This document shows, one piece after another, positions 46,748 through 59,110 of a stretch of DNA of 64,000 nucleotides (position 1 is the first letter of the stretch; each line of letters opens with the position of its first letter). The position numbers and the translations under genes are program-made. The notes below the pieces were generated by a model. The model had not been told where the DNA came from, searched no databases, and saw only the letters and a list, made by a program, of their open reading frames with translations. Source of the stretch: Aedes albopictus (Eukaryota; Arthropoda; Insecta; Diptera; Culicidae); the NCBI RefSeq assembly GCF_035046485.1, contig NC_085138.1, positions 341,322,263 through 341,386,262 on the forward strand, in the 5' to 3' direction.

Positions 46748-49700
46748 GAGTTTCCAGGAGAATCCTGCTCAGGATTCCAGGAGAATCCTGCTCAGGATTC
46801 CAGGAGAATCCTGCTCAGGATTCCAGGAGAATCCTGCTCAGGATTCCAGGAGAATCCTGCTCAGGATTCCAGGAGAATCCTGCACAGGATTCTAGGAGAA
46901 TCCTGCTCAGGATTCCAGGAGAATCCTGCTCAGGATTCCAGGAGAATCCTGCTCAGGATTCCAGGAGAATCCTGCTCAGGATTCCAGGAGAATCCTGCTC
47001 AGGATTCCAGGAGAATCCTGCTCAGGATTCCAGGAGAATCCTGCTCAGGATTCCAGGAGAATCCTGCTCAGGATTCCAGGAGAATCCTGAGCAGGTTTCC
47101 AGGAGAATCCTGCTCAGGATTCCAGGAGAATCCTGCTCAGGATTCCAGGAGAATCCTGCTCAGGATTCCAGGAGAATCCTGCTCAGGATTCCAGGAGAAT
47201 CCTGCTCAGGATTCCAGGAGAATCCTGCTCAGGATTCCAGGAGAATCCTGCTCAGGATTCCAGGAGAATCCTGCTCAGGATTCCAGGAGAATCCTGCTCA
47301 GGATTCCAGGAGAATCCTGCTCAGAATTCCAGGAGAATCCTGCTCAGGATTCCAGGAGAATCCTGCTCAGGATTCCAGGAGAATCCTGCTCAGGATTCCA
47401 GGAGAATCCTGCTCAGGATTCCAGGAGAATCCTGCTCAGGATTCCAGGAGAATCCTGCTCAGGATTCCAGGAGAATCCTGCTCAGGATTCCAGGAGAATC
47501 CTGCTCAGGATTCCAGGAGAATCCTGCTCAGGATTCCAGGAGAATCCTGCTCAGGATTCCAGGAGAATCCTGCTCAGGATTCCAGGAGAATCCTGCTCAG
47601 GATTCCAGGAGAATCCTGCTCAGGATTCCAGGAGAATCCTGCTCAGGATTCCAGGAGAATCCTGCTCAGGATTCCAGGAGAATCCTGCTCAGGATTCCAG
47701 GAGAATCCTGCTCAGGATTCCAGGAGAATCTTGCTCAGGATTCCAGGAGAATCCTGCTCAGGATTCTAGGAGAATCCTGCTCAGGATTCCAGGAGAATCC
47801 TGCTCAGGATTCCAGGAGAATCCTGCTCAGGATTCCAGGAGAATCCTGCTCAGGATTCCAGGAGAATCTTGCTCAGGATTCCAGGAGTATCCTGCTCAGG
47901 ATTCCAGGAGAATCCTGCTCAGGATTCCAGGAGAATCCTGCTCAGGATTCCAGGAGTATCCTGCTCAGGATTCCAGGAGAATCCTGCTCAGGATTCCAGG
48001 AGAATCCTGCTCAGGATTCCAGGAGAATCCTGCTCAGGATTCCAGGAGAATCCTGCTCAGGATTCCAGGAGAATCCTGCTCAGGATTCCAGGAGAATCCT
48101 GCTCAGGATTCCAGGAGAATCCTGCTCAGGATTCCAGGAGAATCCTGCTCAGGATTCCAGGAGAATCCTGCTCAGGATTCCAGGAGAATCCTGCTCAGGA
48201 TTCCAGGAGAATCCTGCTCAGGATTCCAGGAGAATTCTGCTCAGGATTCCAGGAGAATCCTGCTCAGGATTCCAGGAGAATCCTGCTCAGGATTCCAGGA
48301 GAATCCTGCTCAGGATTCCAGGAGAATCCTGCTCAGGATTCCAGGAGAATCCTGCTCAGGATTCCAGGAGAATCCTGCTCAGGATTCCAGGAGAATCCTG
48401 CTCAGGAGTCTAGGAGAATCATGCTCAGGATTCCAGGAGAATCATGCTCAGGATTCCAGGAGAATCCTGCTCAGGATTACAGGAGAATCCTGCTCAGGAT
48501 TCCAGGAGAATCCTGCTCAGGATTCCAGGAGAATCCTGCTCAGGATTCCTGGAGAATCCTGCTCAGGATTCCTGGAGAATCCTGCTCAGGATTCCTGGAG
48601 AATCCTGCTCAGGATTCCTGGAAAATCCTGCCCAGGATTCCAGGAGAATCCTGCTCAGGATTCCTGGAGAATCCTGCTCAGGATTCCTGGAGAATCCTGC
48701 TCAGGATTCCAGGAGAATCCTGCTCAGGATTCCAGGAGAATCATGCTCAGGATTCCAGGAGAATCCTGCTCAGGATTCCAGGAGAATCCTGCTCAGGATT
48801 CCAGGAGAATCCTGCTCAGGATTCCAGGAGAATCCTGCTCAGGATTCCAGGAGAATCCTGCTCAGGATTCCAGGAGAATCCTGCTCAGGATTCCAGGAGA
48901 ATCCTGCTCAGGATTCCTGGAGAATCATGCTCAGGATTCCTGGAGAATCCTGCTCAGGATTCCTGGAGAATCCTGCTCAGGATTCCTGGAGAATCCTGCT
49001 CAGGATTCCTGGAGAATCCTGCTCAGGATTCCTGGAGAATCCTGCTCAGGATTCCTGGAGAATCCTGCTCAGGATTCCAGCAGAATCCTGCTCAGGATTC
49101 CAGCAGAATCCTGCTCAGGATTCCAGGAGAATCCTGTTCAGGATTCCAGGAGAATCCTGCTCAGGATTCCAGGAGAATCCTGCTAAGGATTCCAGGAGAA
49201 TCCTGCTCAGGATTCCAGGAGAATCCTGCTCAGGATTCCAAGAGAATCCTGCTCAGGATTCCAGGAGAATCCTGCTCAGGATTCCAGGAGAATCCTGCTC
49301 AGGATTCCAGGAGAATCCTGCTCAGGATTCCAGGAGAATCCTGCTCAGGATTCCAGGAGAATCCTGCTCAGGATTCCAGGAGAATCCTGCTCAGGATTCC
49401 AGGAGAATCCTGCTCAGGATTCCAGGAGAATCCTGCTCAGGTTTCCAGGAAAATCCTACTCAGGGTTCCAGGAGAATCCTGCTCAGGATTTTTGAAGAAT
49501 CCTGCGAGAACCCTCTCAGGATTTCAGTAGAATCCTGCTCAGGATTTTAGTAGAATCCTGCTCAGGATTTCAGTAGAATCCTGCTCAGGATTTCAGTAGA
49601 ATCCTGCTCAGGATTTCAGTAGAATCCTGCTCATGATTTCAGTAGAATCCTGCTCAGCATTTCAGTAAAATCCTGCTCAGGATTCCAGGAGAATCCTGCT

Positions 49701-50408
49701 CAGGATTCCAGGAGAATCCTGCTCAGGATTCCAGGAGAATCCTGCTCAGGATTCCAGGAGAATCCTGCTCAGGATTCCAGGAGAATTCTGCTCAGGATTC
49801 CAGGAGAATCCTGCTCAGGATTCCAGGAGAATCCTGCTCAGGATTCCAGGAGAATCCTGCTCAGGATTCCAGGAGAATCCTTCTCAGGATTCCAGGAGAA
49901 TCCTGCTCAGGATTCCAGGAGAATCTTGCTCAGGATTACAGGAGAATCCTGCTCAGGATTCCATGAGTATCCTGCTCAAGATTCCAGGAGAATCTTGCTC
50001 AGGATGCCAGGAGAATCTTGCTCAGGATTCCAGGAGAATCCTGCTCAGGATTCCAGGAGAATCCTGCTCAGGATTCCTGGAGAATCCTGCTCAGGATTCC
50101 TGGAGAATCCTGCTCAGGATTCCTGGAGAATCCTGCTCAGGAGTCTAGGAGAATCCTGCTCAGGATTCCAACAGAATCCTGCTCAGGATTCCAGGAGAAT
50201 CCTGCTCAGGATTCCAGGAGAATCTTGCTCAGGATTTCAGGAGAATCCTGCTCAGGATTTCAAGATAACCATGATCAGGATTCCAAGAGAATTCTGCTTT
50301 GGATTCCAAGAGACTCCTGCTCAGGATTTTAAAAGAATCCTGCTCAGGATTCCAAGAGAATCTTGTTCAGGATTCCAGGCGAATCATGCTCAAGATTTCA
50401 GGAGAATA
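46748..50408 (+). repeat. 23-bp hairpin satellite, block 5
   Basis: This continues block 4 beyond the CR1-like insertion: about 160 units with loop CAGGA, plus runs with loop CTGGA (about 48545-49075 and 50070-50130) and with CAGTA (about 49515-49680). It diverges toward the right end. The CTGGA loop is the reverse complement of the TCCAG loop in block 2. Confidence 0.95.
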
Positions 50409-52455
50409 AGTAAAGAAGAAAAACCTTTTCTTGCTCCACATCCAACGTGGTACAGCGTCTGTTACCTTTTCTCTCAACTACGACGAGGTGACATCGCTTA
50501 CCGTGCCACATAATGGGCTGAAATACACACCCCCTTCGGGGAAAGGTCCCATTTTCACACATCTACATCTCACACTTTCACCCACTTTCCGTCGTCGTCA
50601 ATCTGCTCGGGGTTAATTGATTTGGATCGCAGATCTACGATAACGATATGTCTACTGCTGCTGTAAGATACGGTAACGGACGGAACGGATACGAACCTTC
50701 GTCAGAACAAAAATGACGACAGTGTCAAAGTCGAGACAGACTGACAACATGTCCTAATGAAGTGTGTGATATGCGATAAGTGGGCCTTCGGGATTATCTT
50801 TATCGCGTACGTGATGGGTGTAAAGAATTCAGAATTTTCAATTCCTTGTGATCAGCTTTGAAGTTAAGCATCACGTTAGTTAGTTGTGATGTACAACCCA
50901 ACTAACATGATTGCTATACATAAAAGTTTATAAGTGCTTTCTTCCAAAAGTATTTGCTTCATAAGCTATTATGCAGCTAATGTTGTGAGTAGGGAAGGAT
51001 ATCCCAGTTACACTTAAATTCAGAATTTAAGATTTGCAATTTTATATTTACAGTTCTTCAGTTTTGAACAAATATTCAAAGAATCTTCACCAAAGCAGAT
51101 ATCTTCCTCAGGATCCATGAGAATTCTGTTCAGGATTCCAGTAGAATGTAACATACATAAAGTTACGTTGCACAACCCAAGTAACATTCTAATGACCAAC
51201 CAGTTTTGCAGAGGTTTTAAGAACCGCCACAAAACCTTATTGCTTACCACAACATATTGCTTATTGGTTCAAAGATGGTTCTTAGAACCTCTTCTATTCC
51301 ATTTGACTAAAACACGTTTCTTACCTTGATTATTATATCATAAATATCTAAATTAAAGATTTTTAGATATTTATATGAAAGATTTGAATTAAAAATGATT
51401 AAAATATATGGAAGTTTCAAGTATTTTAACATTTTGACGTGAAAAACAAAACATTAAAGAACAAACAACTCCTAACTAACTAACTCTATCAATACCCACC
51501 AGGAAGTCTACCAGAAATAGCCTTCATGAAAACTCGCCGGATGTGGATAACAAATCCACTTGGTTTCCGGTATATCCAATCCTCTCTCTATGCAGCTCTA
51601 CCATTCGCGGAAATTTAATCAATTTCTTTTGATTCTCTTATTTCAGGTATCGCAAACTGTGTGCAGAGATCAAACGACCAAGCCAATCAACAACTGCCGG
51701 TCATTCGTTCAAACCCCACAGTCAGAGTCCAGCTTTCCATGAACGATGCAGTCGTCCAACCAGCAATCCCATTCAATTCAACCACCTAGCCGCTGGAGTT
51801 TACCGCCAAGTGGATTGAATGGGGACCGAGCCAGCCAGCCAGCCACCTCGGACTTCCTGGTGCAAAATTTTGATTGATTTGTCTTTTTCCGCTTACTGCC
51901 GGTGGTATTTGAAATTCACGACAGCAAACCGAAAAAGACGCCTCAATCAATTTAAGTCAACGGACTGCGAAAGTGGTGAACGAAGGCAACGACGATGAAG
52001 GCGACAACGTTCCGGTTCAACGTTCTTTTGGGAGTGATTTTCGGGAATGGAAGAGTCTACCAGCGAGGCTTTAAGCGCCACAGGCTGTCTATCAAAACGT
52101 GGCATAAATAATATCATCATTCAACGCAATGTCTTGGAAGAAATATGCACAAAGATCCTTGAAGTTATTTGAAAGGAACTTTCAACCATCTAAGCAAAAC
52201 TAATTTGCCGAAACAACAATCTAAAACAATATGATAAAATTAAACAAAAGTAATATTTCCGAAAGCCTTCGTAATTCTACCTTTTAGTGTGTGTAGTTGT
52301 ATTTATTAATGAAAGAAATATAGCCAAAATATGTATAAGGTCCCATAGAATCGATACGATATGCGCACGGATATTCAACAAAATCATGCTGAAGATATGA
52401 TCACAGACAAACAGACGTAATTCTTAAAGAAAATTCATCAAAAACTTCTGCCCGG
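50409..52455. other. Unassigned sequence right of the satellite
   Basis: No supported gene. A stray pair of satellite-like units (TCAGGATCCATGAGAATTC and TCAGGATTCCAGTAGAATG) lies at about 51108-51146. A GCCAGCCAGCC run is at about 51830-51845. The motif CACAGACAAACAGACGTAA at 52402-52420 recurs at 63857-63875. Confidence 0.5.
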
Positions 52456-53330
52456 TGTGGTGTTCGGGGTTGAAATAAAAAACTCGTGACGTTACTCTTC
52501 ACGATTACAGATCAAAAGACCCTGGTCTATGCGTGATTTTATTATTTATACCAAACTTATAACTATATCTTCGCGTCTACACGCATGCGCGTCAGCGCGT
52601 CCTTAGGGTTTCCCCCTATTACATTTCTAACTAACGCAACGCGTGGGAAAGCATTTCTAAATTGCCTATCCCCTTGTTTCCGAACGATACGAATGATGAC
52701 ACGTGTCCTTTATGACCTGCTCAATGTGCCTCGTCACGATTATACAATATTAGGCTAGGTCGTGACTAATCCTATATGACGCTGTGCAAAATGCATAGCG
52801 TCTCGACAGTTGGCTATAATGCCTTTCGCAATAAAATGGACACGTGCACCGACGCGAAGATAAATTGATTAAAGGGATAGTTTAATTGGAAAGCCATGTG
52901 GCGCATCTGCCACACCGGTGTCTTATTCATGAGCACACTGCCACCTGTTGGTAGAACCGCGCGCGGCACTGTCGGTCATGATGGATTTCGATTTGACGTT
53001 TTGCTGACACGCACGCACACTACTACACAAATTGCCTGTAATTTTCGTTTGCATCATTCAGCATCGTGTACACTGGCAAATGTCAAAGCGATCGAACACC
53101 AGCGCATCTGGTGGAACGATCGCGCAAATCAAATAAAACTTGAATGGATCATTGAAGCCGACTTTTCCGCTACTCACCGCATCAAAACAAAAGCGCCACC
53201 GTATATGGACGGTAACACAGTGACAGCAGTCGAGTTACGTCAAACACACAAGGCTACGGTGGCGCTATCTGTTCATTTCATAGCGGCCGTTTTAGTTATT
53301 TTAGTGATCCATTAGAACTAGACTGTTTCA
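52402..53330. mobile_element. Possible MITE with ACAGACAAACAGACG terminus, split by a solo LTR
   Basis: After removing the LTR at 52456-52914, the sequence from 52402 resembles 63857-64000: the shared terminus CACAGACAAACAGACGTAAT is followed by similar TTCAT, CACTGCCACC/CACTACCATC and CACCTG blocks. The right end is not defined. The pair GCGCCACCGTA (53191) and TACGGTGGCGC (53255) is an internal inverted repeat. Confidence 0.4.
52456..52914. mobile_element. Solo LTR, 459 bp
   Basis: It begins TGTGGTGTTCGG and ends CATCTGCCACA, so the termini are TGTGG...CCACA. It is flanked by CCGG on both sides (52452-52455 and 52915-52918), a 4-bp target duplication as in Ty3/gypsy-type LTR elements. No gag or pol sequence is present, so recombination between two LTRs probably removed the body. 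A TG..CA-ended MITE is an alternative. Confidence 0.65.
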
Positions 53331-53614
53331 AAATTCAAGAAATTTGGCATATTTAATATCGGGTAAAAATTTACTTCGTCATATGCGCTAATTCATTAGA
53401 GATATTCTGACATACCTTTGCACATGCCATATTAGATGCAAGCAAAAAGATGTACCTAGACTTCAGCACTGGAAATCGAATAACACTATATTAACCGTTC
53501 CAGTTTCACTCCACTTACGATTTGGCATTTTTTTTCGTTTGGCGTTTGGCGTTTCGACGAAGGCAACCGCACCAAAGCAGCAGCTAGTTGTTCATCACCA
53601 TTCTATTGTCACTT
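53331..53614. other. Unassigned spacer
   Basis: AT-rich; nothing recognised before the hAT-type MITE. Confidence 0.5.
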
Positions 53615-53622
53615 CGCCAGAT

Positions 53623-53797
53623 CAAGGGGAATGACATATCCTTTTCTAACCGGAATATCCGCATTTATCCGTTTCTAACCGTCGCTAACCGTGTCTAACC
53701 GCTGCTCACTTAGCAGCTCGCTTAGCAACGGTTAGCGACGGTTAGAAACGGATAAATGCGGGTATTCCGGTTAGAAAAGGATATGTCATTCCCCTTG
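53623..53797. mobile_element. hAT-type MITE, 175 bp, near-perfect hairpin, 8-bp target duplication
   Basis: The left end CAAGGGGAATGACATATCC is exactly inverted at the right end GGATATGTCATTCCCCTTG. The arms are about 75 bp, almost perfect, and carry repeated CGGTTAG/CTAACCG motifs. The flanks are CGCCAGAT on both sides (53615-53622 and 53798-53805). An 8-bp duplication with CA-RGG-type ends fits the hAT superfamily. High arm identity indicates a young insertion. Confidence 0.9.
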
Positions 53798-54020
53798 CGC
53801 CAGATTCATCTGTTGAACCATCCTTCAATTCACACCCCACTTAAGCTCTGTAGCACTTCAATGTTAAATTTCCATCCTGCAGATTGCAGCAAAAGCTGTT
53901 AATTAATTGAATAAATCACTTTTTTCCCGTCTGTTAAAATGTAAGCAACAAGTTGTCATTTAGTTGTCTAGGGATGATACAAGCAAATGTGTGACAAATA
54001 TAGTCTTCTTCAAAGTTGTT

Positions 54021-54272
54021 CCTAATATAGCGCATTTAGTTCACCACTGGACTATCGCACTAGTTTTCACGAGTGCGAAAACGCTAATAAAAGTGCGTGA
54101 TTGCATCAAATCAACTCGGTGTCTTCAGAGCACTTGTTCTCCATAGATTGAAGAAATAGTGCGCTGAAGACATCAACCTGATTTGATGCAATCGCGCACT
54201 TTTATTTACGCTTTCGCACTTATAATGTCGCAGTTCGCAGTCCAGTAGTGAACTAAATGCGGTATAATAAGG
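54021..54272. mobile_element. Hairpin element, about 250 bp
   Basis: Left arm CGCATTTAGTTCACCACTGGAC (54031 on) returns inverted as GTCCAGTAGTGAACTAAATGCG (54240-54261). Internal AAAAGTGCG and GATTTGATGCAATC motifs are also paired. It adjoins or overlaps the left end of the large foldback element, so its boundary is uncertain. Confidence 0.65.
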
Positions 54273-54288
54273 CCCTCTTTTCAATGTA

Positions 54289-55064
54289 CCGTAAACCGGG
54301 GTCAAACTGATCAGCGGGGTGAAATTGATCATTAGGGTACTACATTGTAATTGCATACCAGGAACTTCTAAGCGTCGCAATGATCTCAAACTTCTTACCT
54401 CATCTAGTTCATAGATATCTAGAGATGAGTTCAGACTTTTATTTGTTTCGAAAAAAGTTAGTTTTGCCTTATTTTTTTAGGAATTTGTAATGTATTTCTC
54501 ACTTAGATGAAATCATTGCTTCTAAACAATCGATTGCCACTATGACTTCCCGTAATTTTTTTGTATTAACATTTTTGTGGAGCCTTGGTTGGAAAGTTAT
54601 GAAGCTATTCTGAATATGAATAAGTTAAAAAAAAGTTATTTTTTTTTTGACGAAAAAGTCATTTATTGTAATAAAAATCATTTATTTCAAAGCAAATTGC
54701 CTACCTTCAGGCGTTAAAGAGGGAATTTTAATGCATTTTAAGTGTCAAATTCACTAGTTGTAAGAGTTTTGACGCGTTACTCGGGTTAAGAAGAGCAAAA
54801 TTAAGTGGATAAGGATTTTTATCTTTTTAATCGATGCTTAATTGTATACTGATCAATTTCGCCCCAAAGTGGTATCCTCAATTTTTTTATTTTTGAATTA
54901 ATTTAACTAAAAGTTTAAACTTGTTGTACAAAATTCTGTCACATGGTTTGATGGAGATCCACTGAGTACTGATTTTACAGAAATTCTTTTGGCGATATTT
55001 GAATTGTCAGTAACGTTATCCGCAAAAGTTGTTTTAAAGTGATCAATTTGACCCCGGATAACGG
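54289..55064. mobile_element. TA-target MITE with CCGGGGTCAAA ends, 776 bp
   Basis: Ends: CCGTAAACCGGGGTCAAACT on the left, and TTTGACCCCGGATAACGG on the right. TA flanks at 54287-54288 and 55065-55066. The opposite arm of the host foldback (near 63516) has the same sequence without this element and with a single TA, which proves the insertion and its target duplication. No coding capacity. Confidence 0.9.
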
Positions 55065-55135
55065 TACATGAAAATTAGAGTGGTCCATATTTTCAAAGAA
55101 ATTGGAAACTAAACTTTTTTCCAATAATAACTATA

Positions 55136-56076
55136 CAGGGTGTTAGGTTCCTGAGTGCAAACTTTTTAAAGGGTGATAGAGGACCATAAATGGTGAAAAA
55201 AATTGTTCTACGCATATGGTCAAATCTCAACCGATACGTAGTTATTGAACTCCCCATGTTTTTGACTCTTATTGCCTTAACTGGCTATAACTTTAAAATG
55301 GTCAAACTTATCGCACTTTTTTTGTCCTTATTCGAAAGATTATTGAATTTTCTATCAAATGGCATCTTTGAACCGATCGGTTTAGTTAAATAACTAAATT
55401 TTCTTGATCAACTAGCCTAAAAGTTGTGTGTTTTAATTTGTTTATGTCAATTATCTTTGAAAAATGCGTAATAATTTGAAATTCTTTCTGTGTCAAAGTT
55501 GTGGCCCCTGTTTCACTCTACAATTCGTACTTTGACATCAAACTTCTATCTCTTATCGTTTTCTTGCAATTTTGATTTTAACGTCGCATTTCAGATCAGA
55601 AATTTGCAATCGTCATGGGAAGCACTTTTTTGCGCACTGTGCTGCACATTTAAATCAAAATTGCAAGAAAACGATAAGAGTTAGAAGTTTGGCGTCAAAT
55701 AACAAATTGTAGAGTGAAACAGGGGCCACAACTTTGCCACAGAAAGAATTTCAAATTATTACGCATTTTTCAAAGATAATTGACACAACTTTTAGGCTAT
55801 TTGATCAAGAAAACTTAGTTATTTAACTAAACCGATCGGTTCAAAGATGCCATTTGATAGAAAATTCAATAATCTTTCGAATAAGGGTTAAAAAAATGCG
55901 ATAAGTTTGACCATTTTAAAGTTATAGCCAGTTAAGGCAATAAGAGTCAAAAACATGGGAGGTTCAATAACTACGTAACGGTTGAGATTTGACCATATGC
56001 GTAGAACAATTTTTTTCACCATTTATGGTCCTCTATCACCCTTTAAAAAGTTTGCACTCATGAACCTAACACCCTG
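55136..56076. mobile_element. Foldback TA-target element with CAGGGTGTTAGG ends, 941 bp
   Basis: Ends CAGGGTGTTAGGTTC and GAACCTAACACCCTG, with TA at 55134-55135 and 56077-56078. The two arms, about 430 bp each, are nearly identical inverted repeats (for example CTGGCTATAACTTTAAAATGG and its inverse), so a single strand would fold into a long hairpin. Non-coding; Tc1/mariner-type by target site and CAGGG terminus. Confidence 0.9.
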
Positions 56077-56454
56077 TACAGGTATACCTCGATTTAGTGG
56101 ACAATTCAATTTTTGAAATGCCTATAAAATCGAATTTTACATAAAATCGAAGCAAAAATTTTTATTTTATTTTTATTTAAATTTTATGCCAAAATGTGCC
56201 AAAACATATACAAACTGCATAAAAATTGAGTTTTCGATAAAAGGCTCGGAGTTTTTGGCATATATTACTAATTCTCGCTAAGTAACGAATAAACCACTAT
56301 CTCGCTATTTTGTTACGATAGAAATCTTTCGTCCAAAACTATGTATGGTTGATTGAAAAGCCAATATTTTGAGCAATGAATATACACAATAACGTTATTC
56401 GCATAAGTGTCAAAAAAAAAATGAAAAAAAAAATCAGAAATTCACTCGGAGATT

Positions 56455-59110
56455 TAAGAAACTCTGAGGATTTATTTATTCTGGAATTTCTTTACTAATT
56501 GATTTATAAATTCCTCCAGGGATCCCATCTGAAATTCCTCAAGGGGTTCGGAAATTTAGAGATTCTTGACAAGCACTTGATAGGGCGTAATTACTGGTTG
56601 TGCTATATTTGCCGAACGATCTTTCTTTATGAGTGGTGTAGTCTGCTCGGTCGCCTTTTGTTACAATTCTGAGGTGTTTAATAAAATTAAGTGAACCCAG
56701 AATTTTCAACTCTATTACGACGGTGTCCGAATAAAACTTCCCACATCATTTCATCATGTTACAGAATATTAAAGAAAATCTTCCATGTGTTCCTCCAAAA
56801 GAGTAACAAAAAAATTGGCAAGAATGCTTCACTTATTTCTTCATGATTTTTCACAAATCATTTCAGATATTTTTTGAGAAATTCGCCCAGGGGTTACTTC
56901 AAAAATTCCTCTAGTAATTTATTTATAAATTTCTCTGGGCATTCGTTTGGAGAATCTTTCGGAGATTTCTTTGGAAAATCTTCCAAAAATCTTTCAGAAA
57001 TTCTGATAAAACATCTTTCTATTTTTGTTTGCGGAAACTTGTCCGAGTATTCGACCAAAAAATCTCTTACGGATTCTTTCAAAAAATCCTCGTGGATTTA
57101 TTTGGAAATCTTCTTCAGAAATTTGTTTAGAAATTCTTTTTATCCTATAAATTTCACAAAGAATTCTTTCAATGCATCTTTCATGATTTATTTTTAGAAT
57201 TCCTCCACTTAAAAAATAAAATATTCATGAATTTAAGTAGCAATTCCTCTAGGGATTCTTATAAAAATGCGTTCAAAGATTCTTTCAGGAATTTCTTTAG
57301 ACATTTATTTAGAATTTTTTCCAGAGATTTCGGGATTCAAACATTTTTGCGATGCCTTCATAAACTATTTTTTTAGAAAATGTTTCAAAAGTTCCTTCAA
57401 AAATATGAGCTTAGATTACTTTGGAAAATCTTCGAAGGATTTCACCAAAAAAATTTTACAGCAATTTCTACCAAAATTCTACTAGTGATTTTTCCAGAAG
57501 TTTCAGAAAGAGTTGTGTATGACTTTTTGTAAAAGTTCTTCCAGGGATTTCTCCACAAAATTCTTCAGTTTTTTTCGATACTTTTCTAATTTATTTTTCG
57601 AACGATCCTACGGAAATTCCTTTAAGTATTCTCTCAAACGATCCCCCTAGGATTTTTTTTCAAAACTTTCTTCGGGGTTTGCTTTAGAAATTGCTCTCGA
57701 GAGTTTATTTTTTAAATCTGAATTCCTGTCAGAAAAACTTCCTGGGATTTCTCTAGAAATTCCTCCAGGGACTCTTTAAAAATGTGAGATTCATTCTAGA
57801 ATTTTCAGCAGGGATTCCTGTAGAAACTACCCTGGGGGTTCCTTCAGAAAATTTCTCATGGATTTTATTATAAATTTGACTAGTAATTTCTTCAAAAATA
57901 TTTTCAGCTTTTCCTCCAGAGATTTCTATACAAATTTATCCATTACTTTGAAAAAAAATTCCGCAGATTTTTTTGATAATTCTTTCATGGACCCTAGCTG
58001 AAATCCGTCCAAGGATTCTTTTGAATTTTTTTTTTACGAGTTCCTGAAAAAATCTTTGGAAAACTGAATTCAAAAATTCATCCAAGAAATCCGTAAGAAA
58101 TTCAGTCAGATTTTTTTTCACAAAATCTTCTAGGGATTCCTTTAGATTTTAGAATGTCATTTTGAAACTTCTCCCAGTACTCCTTAAGAAAGTCTTGCAT
58201 GGGTAGCTTCCAAAAATGTTGCATAGATTCGAAAAATCTTGCATAGATTATCCCAGAAATTCAGCTACAAATCTCTCCAGATTGCTTCAATAGAGATTCC
58301 TTCAGATATTTTTCAAAGCATTTATCTAGAAAACCTTCCATGAAGTTTAAAAAAAAATCCATGATTTTTTTTAGAATATGATTCAAATTTTGAAGAAGTT
58401 TTGAGTTTCTGATTCTCAGTGTATCCGAATCAGAAACTTAAAACTTCTTCAAAATTTTCTCAGAAGTTTTCTAAAGAACTGTCTTTAAGGATTGCTTTAG
58501 GAATTCTATAAGGGAGCATCCATTAAGTACGTCACGCTAAAATTGGGAATTTTCGACCCCCCCTCCCCCCTTCGTACGGGTTTTTCCTATGCTTAATACA
58601 TTGCTTGTCACACTTTCACAAACCCCCCCTCCCCCCTAAAACCGTGACGTACTTAATGGATGGCCCCTAAGAGATTATTTAACAAATTCATTAAATTTAT
58701 TCACATTCTTTTAGATATTGCTTCAGGATTTCTTAAGAAAGTCTTAGGAAATCCTCCAAGGGTTACATCAGAAATTTTTCTAAAGATTTTGCGGACTTCT
58801 ACAGAGGATTACTAAGGAATGGCTAGAAGACACTCGTGCAGAGTTTCCTGCAGAAATTGACACAGAGATTTCATCAGAAATTCCACCAGGTATGCCTCTA
58901 TATATTTTATCAGAAATTCCTCCAGGATTTCCTCCGAGCGTACCTCTAAGAATTCCTCTATGGGTTTCTCTTGGAATTCATTAAAAAAAGGTTTAAGATT
59001 TTTATTTTGGGGATTTCTTCAGGTATTTTTTTTTTTTTTCAAAAATATCAAGAGGTTTTGTTGATTATTCCACCAGAAGTTCCCAGGTATTCCTTCCGGA
59101 ACTTCTTCAG
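56455..59110 (-). repeat. Old degenerate tandem repeat, 12-bp type, inside a DNA transposon
   Basis: Units of GAATTCCTCCAG/GGATTTCTCCAG type are strongly diverged and inverted relative to 18480-20650. A hairpin is present at about 58390-58457 (AAGAAGTTTTGAGTTTCTGATTC and its inverse). Confidence 0.7.
58512..58667. mobile_element. PIF/Harbinger-type MITE, 156 bp, TAA target duplication
   Basis: Ends GGGAGCATCCATTAAGTACG and CGTACTTAATGGATGGCCCC are inverted repeats. TAA on both sides (58509-58511 and 58668-58670) fits a 3-bp TWA-type duplication. Long C/T runs (CCCCCCCTCCCCCC) occur at both internal shoulders. Confidence 0.75.

Noticed and set aside
44039..46760. A functional fusion of CR1-like protein and satellite peptide
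   Set aside because: The open frame upstream exists only because the satellite lacks stops; there is no start, promoter or conservation to support it.
22766..50408. CRISPR-like array, because of short palindromic repeats
   Set aside because: There are no unique spacers: repeat and loop are both repeated. The loop is 5 nt, the context is eukaryotic, and no cas genes are present. It is a tandem satellite.
52896..53315. 139-codon frame beginning MWRICHTG
   Set aside because: It starts inside the solo LTR and runs into MITE-like sequence; no domain or homologous pattern is recognisable.
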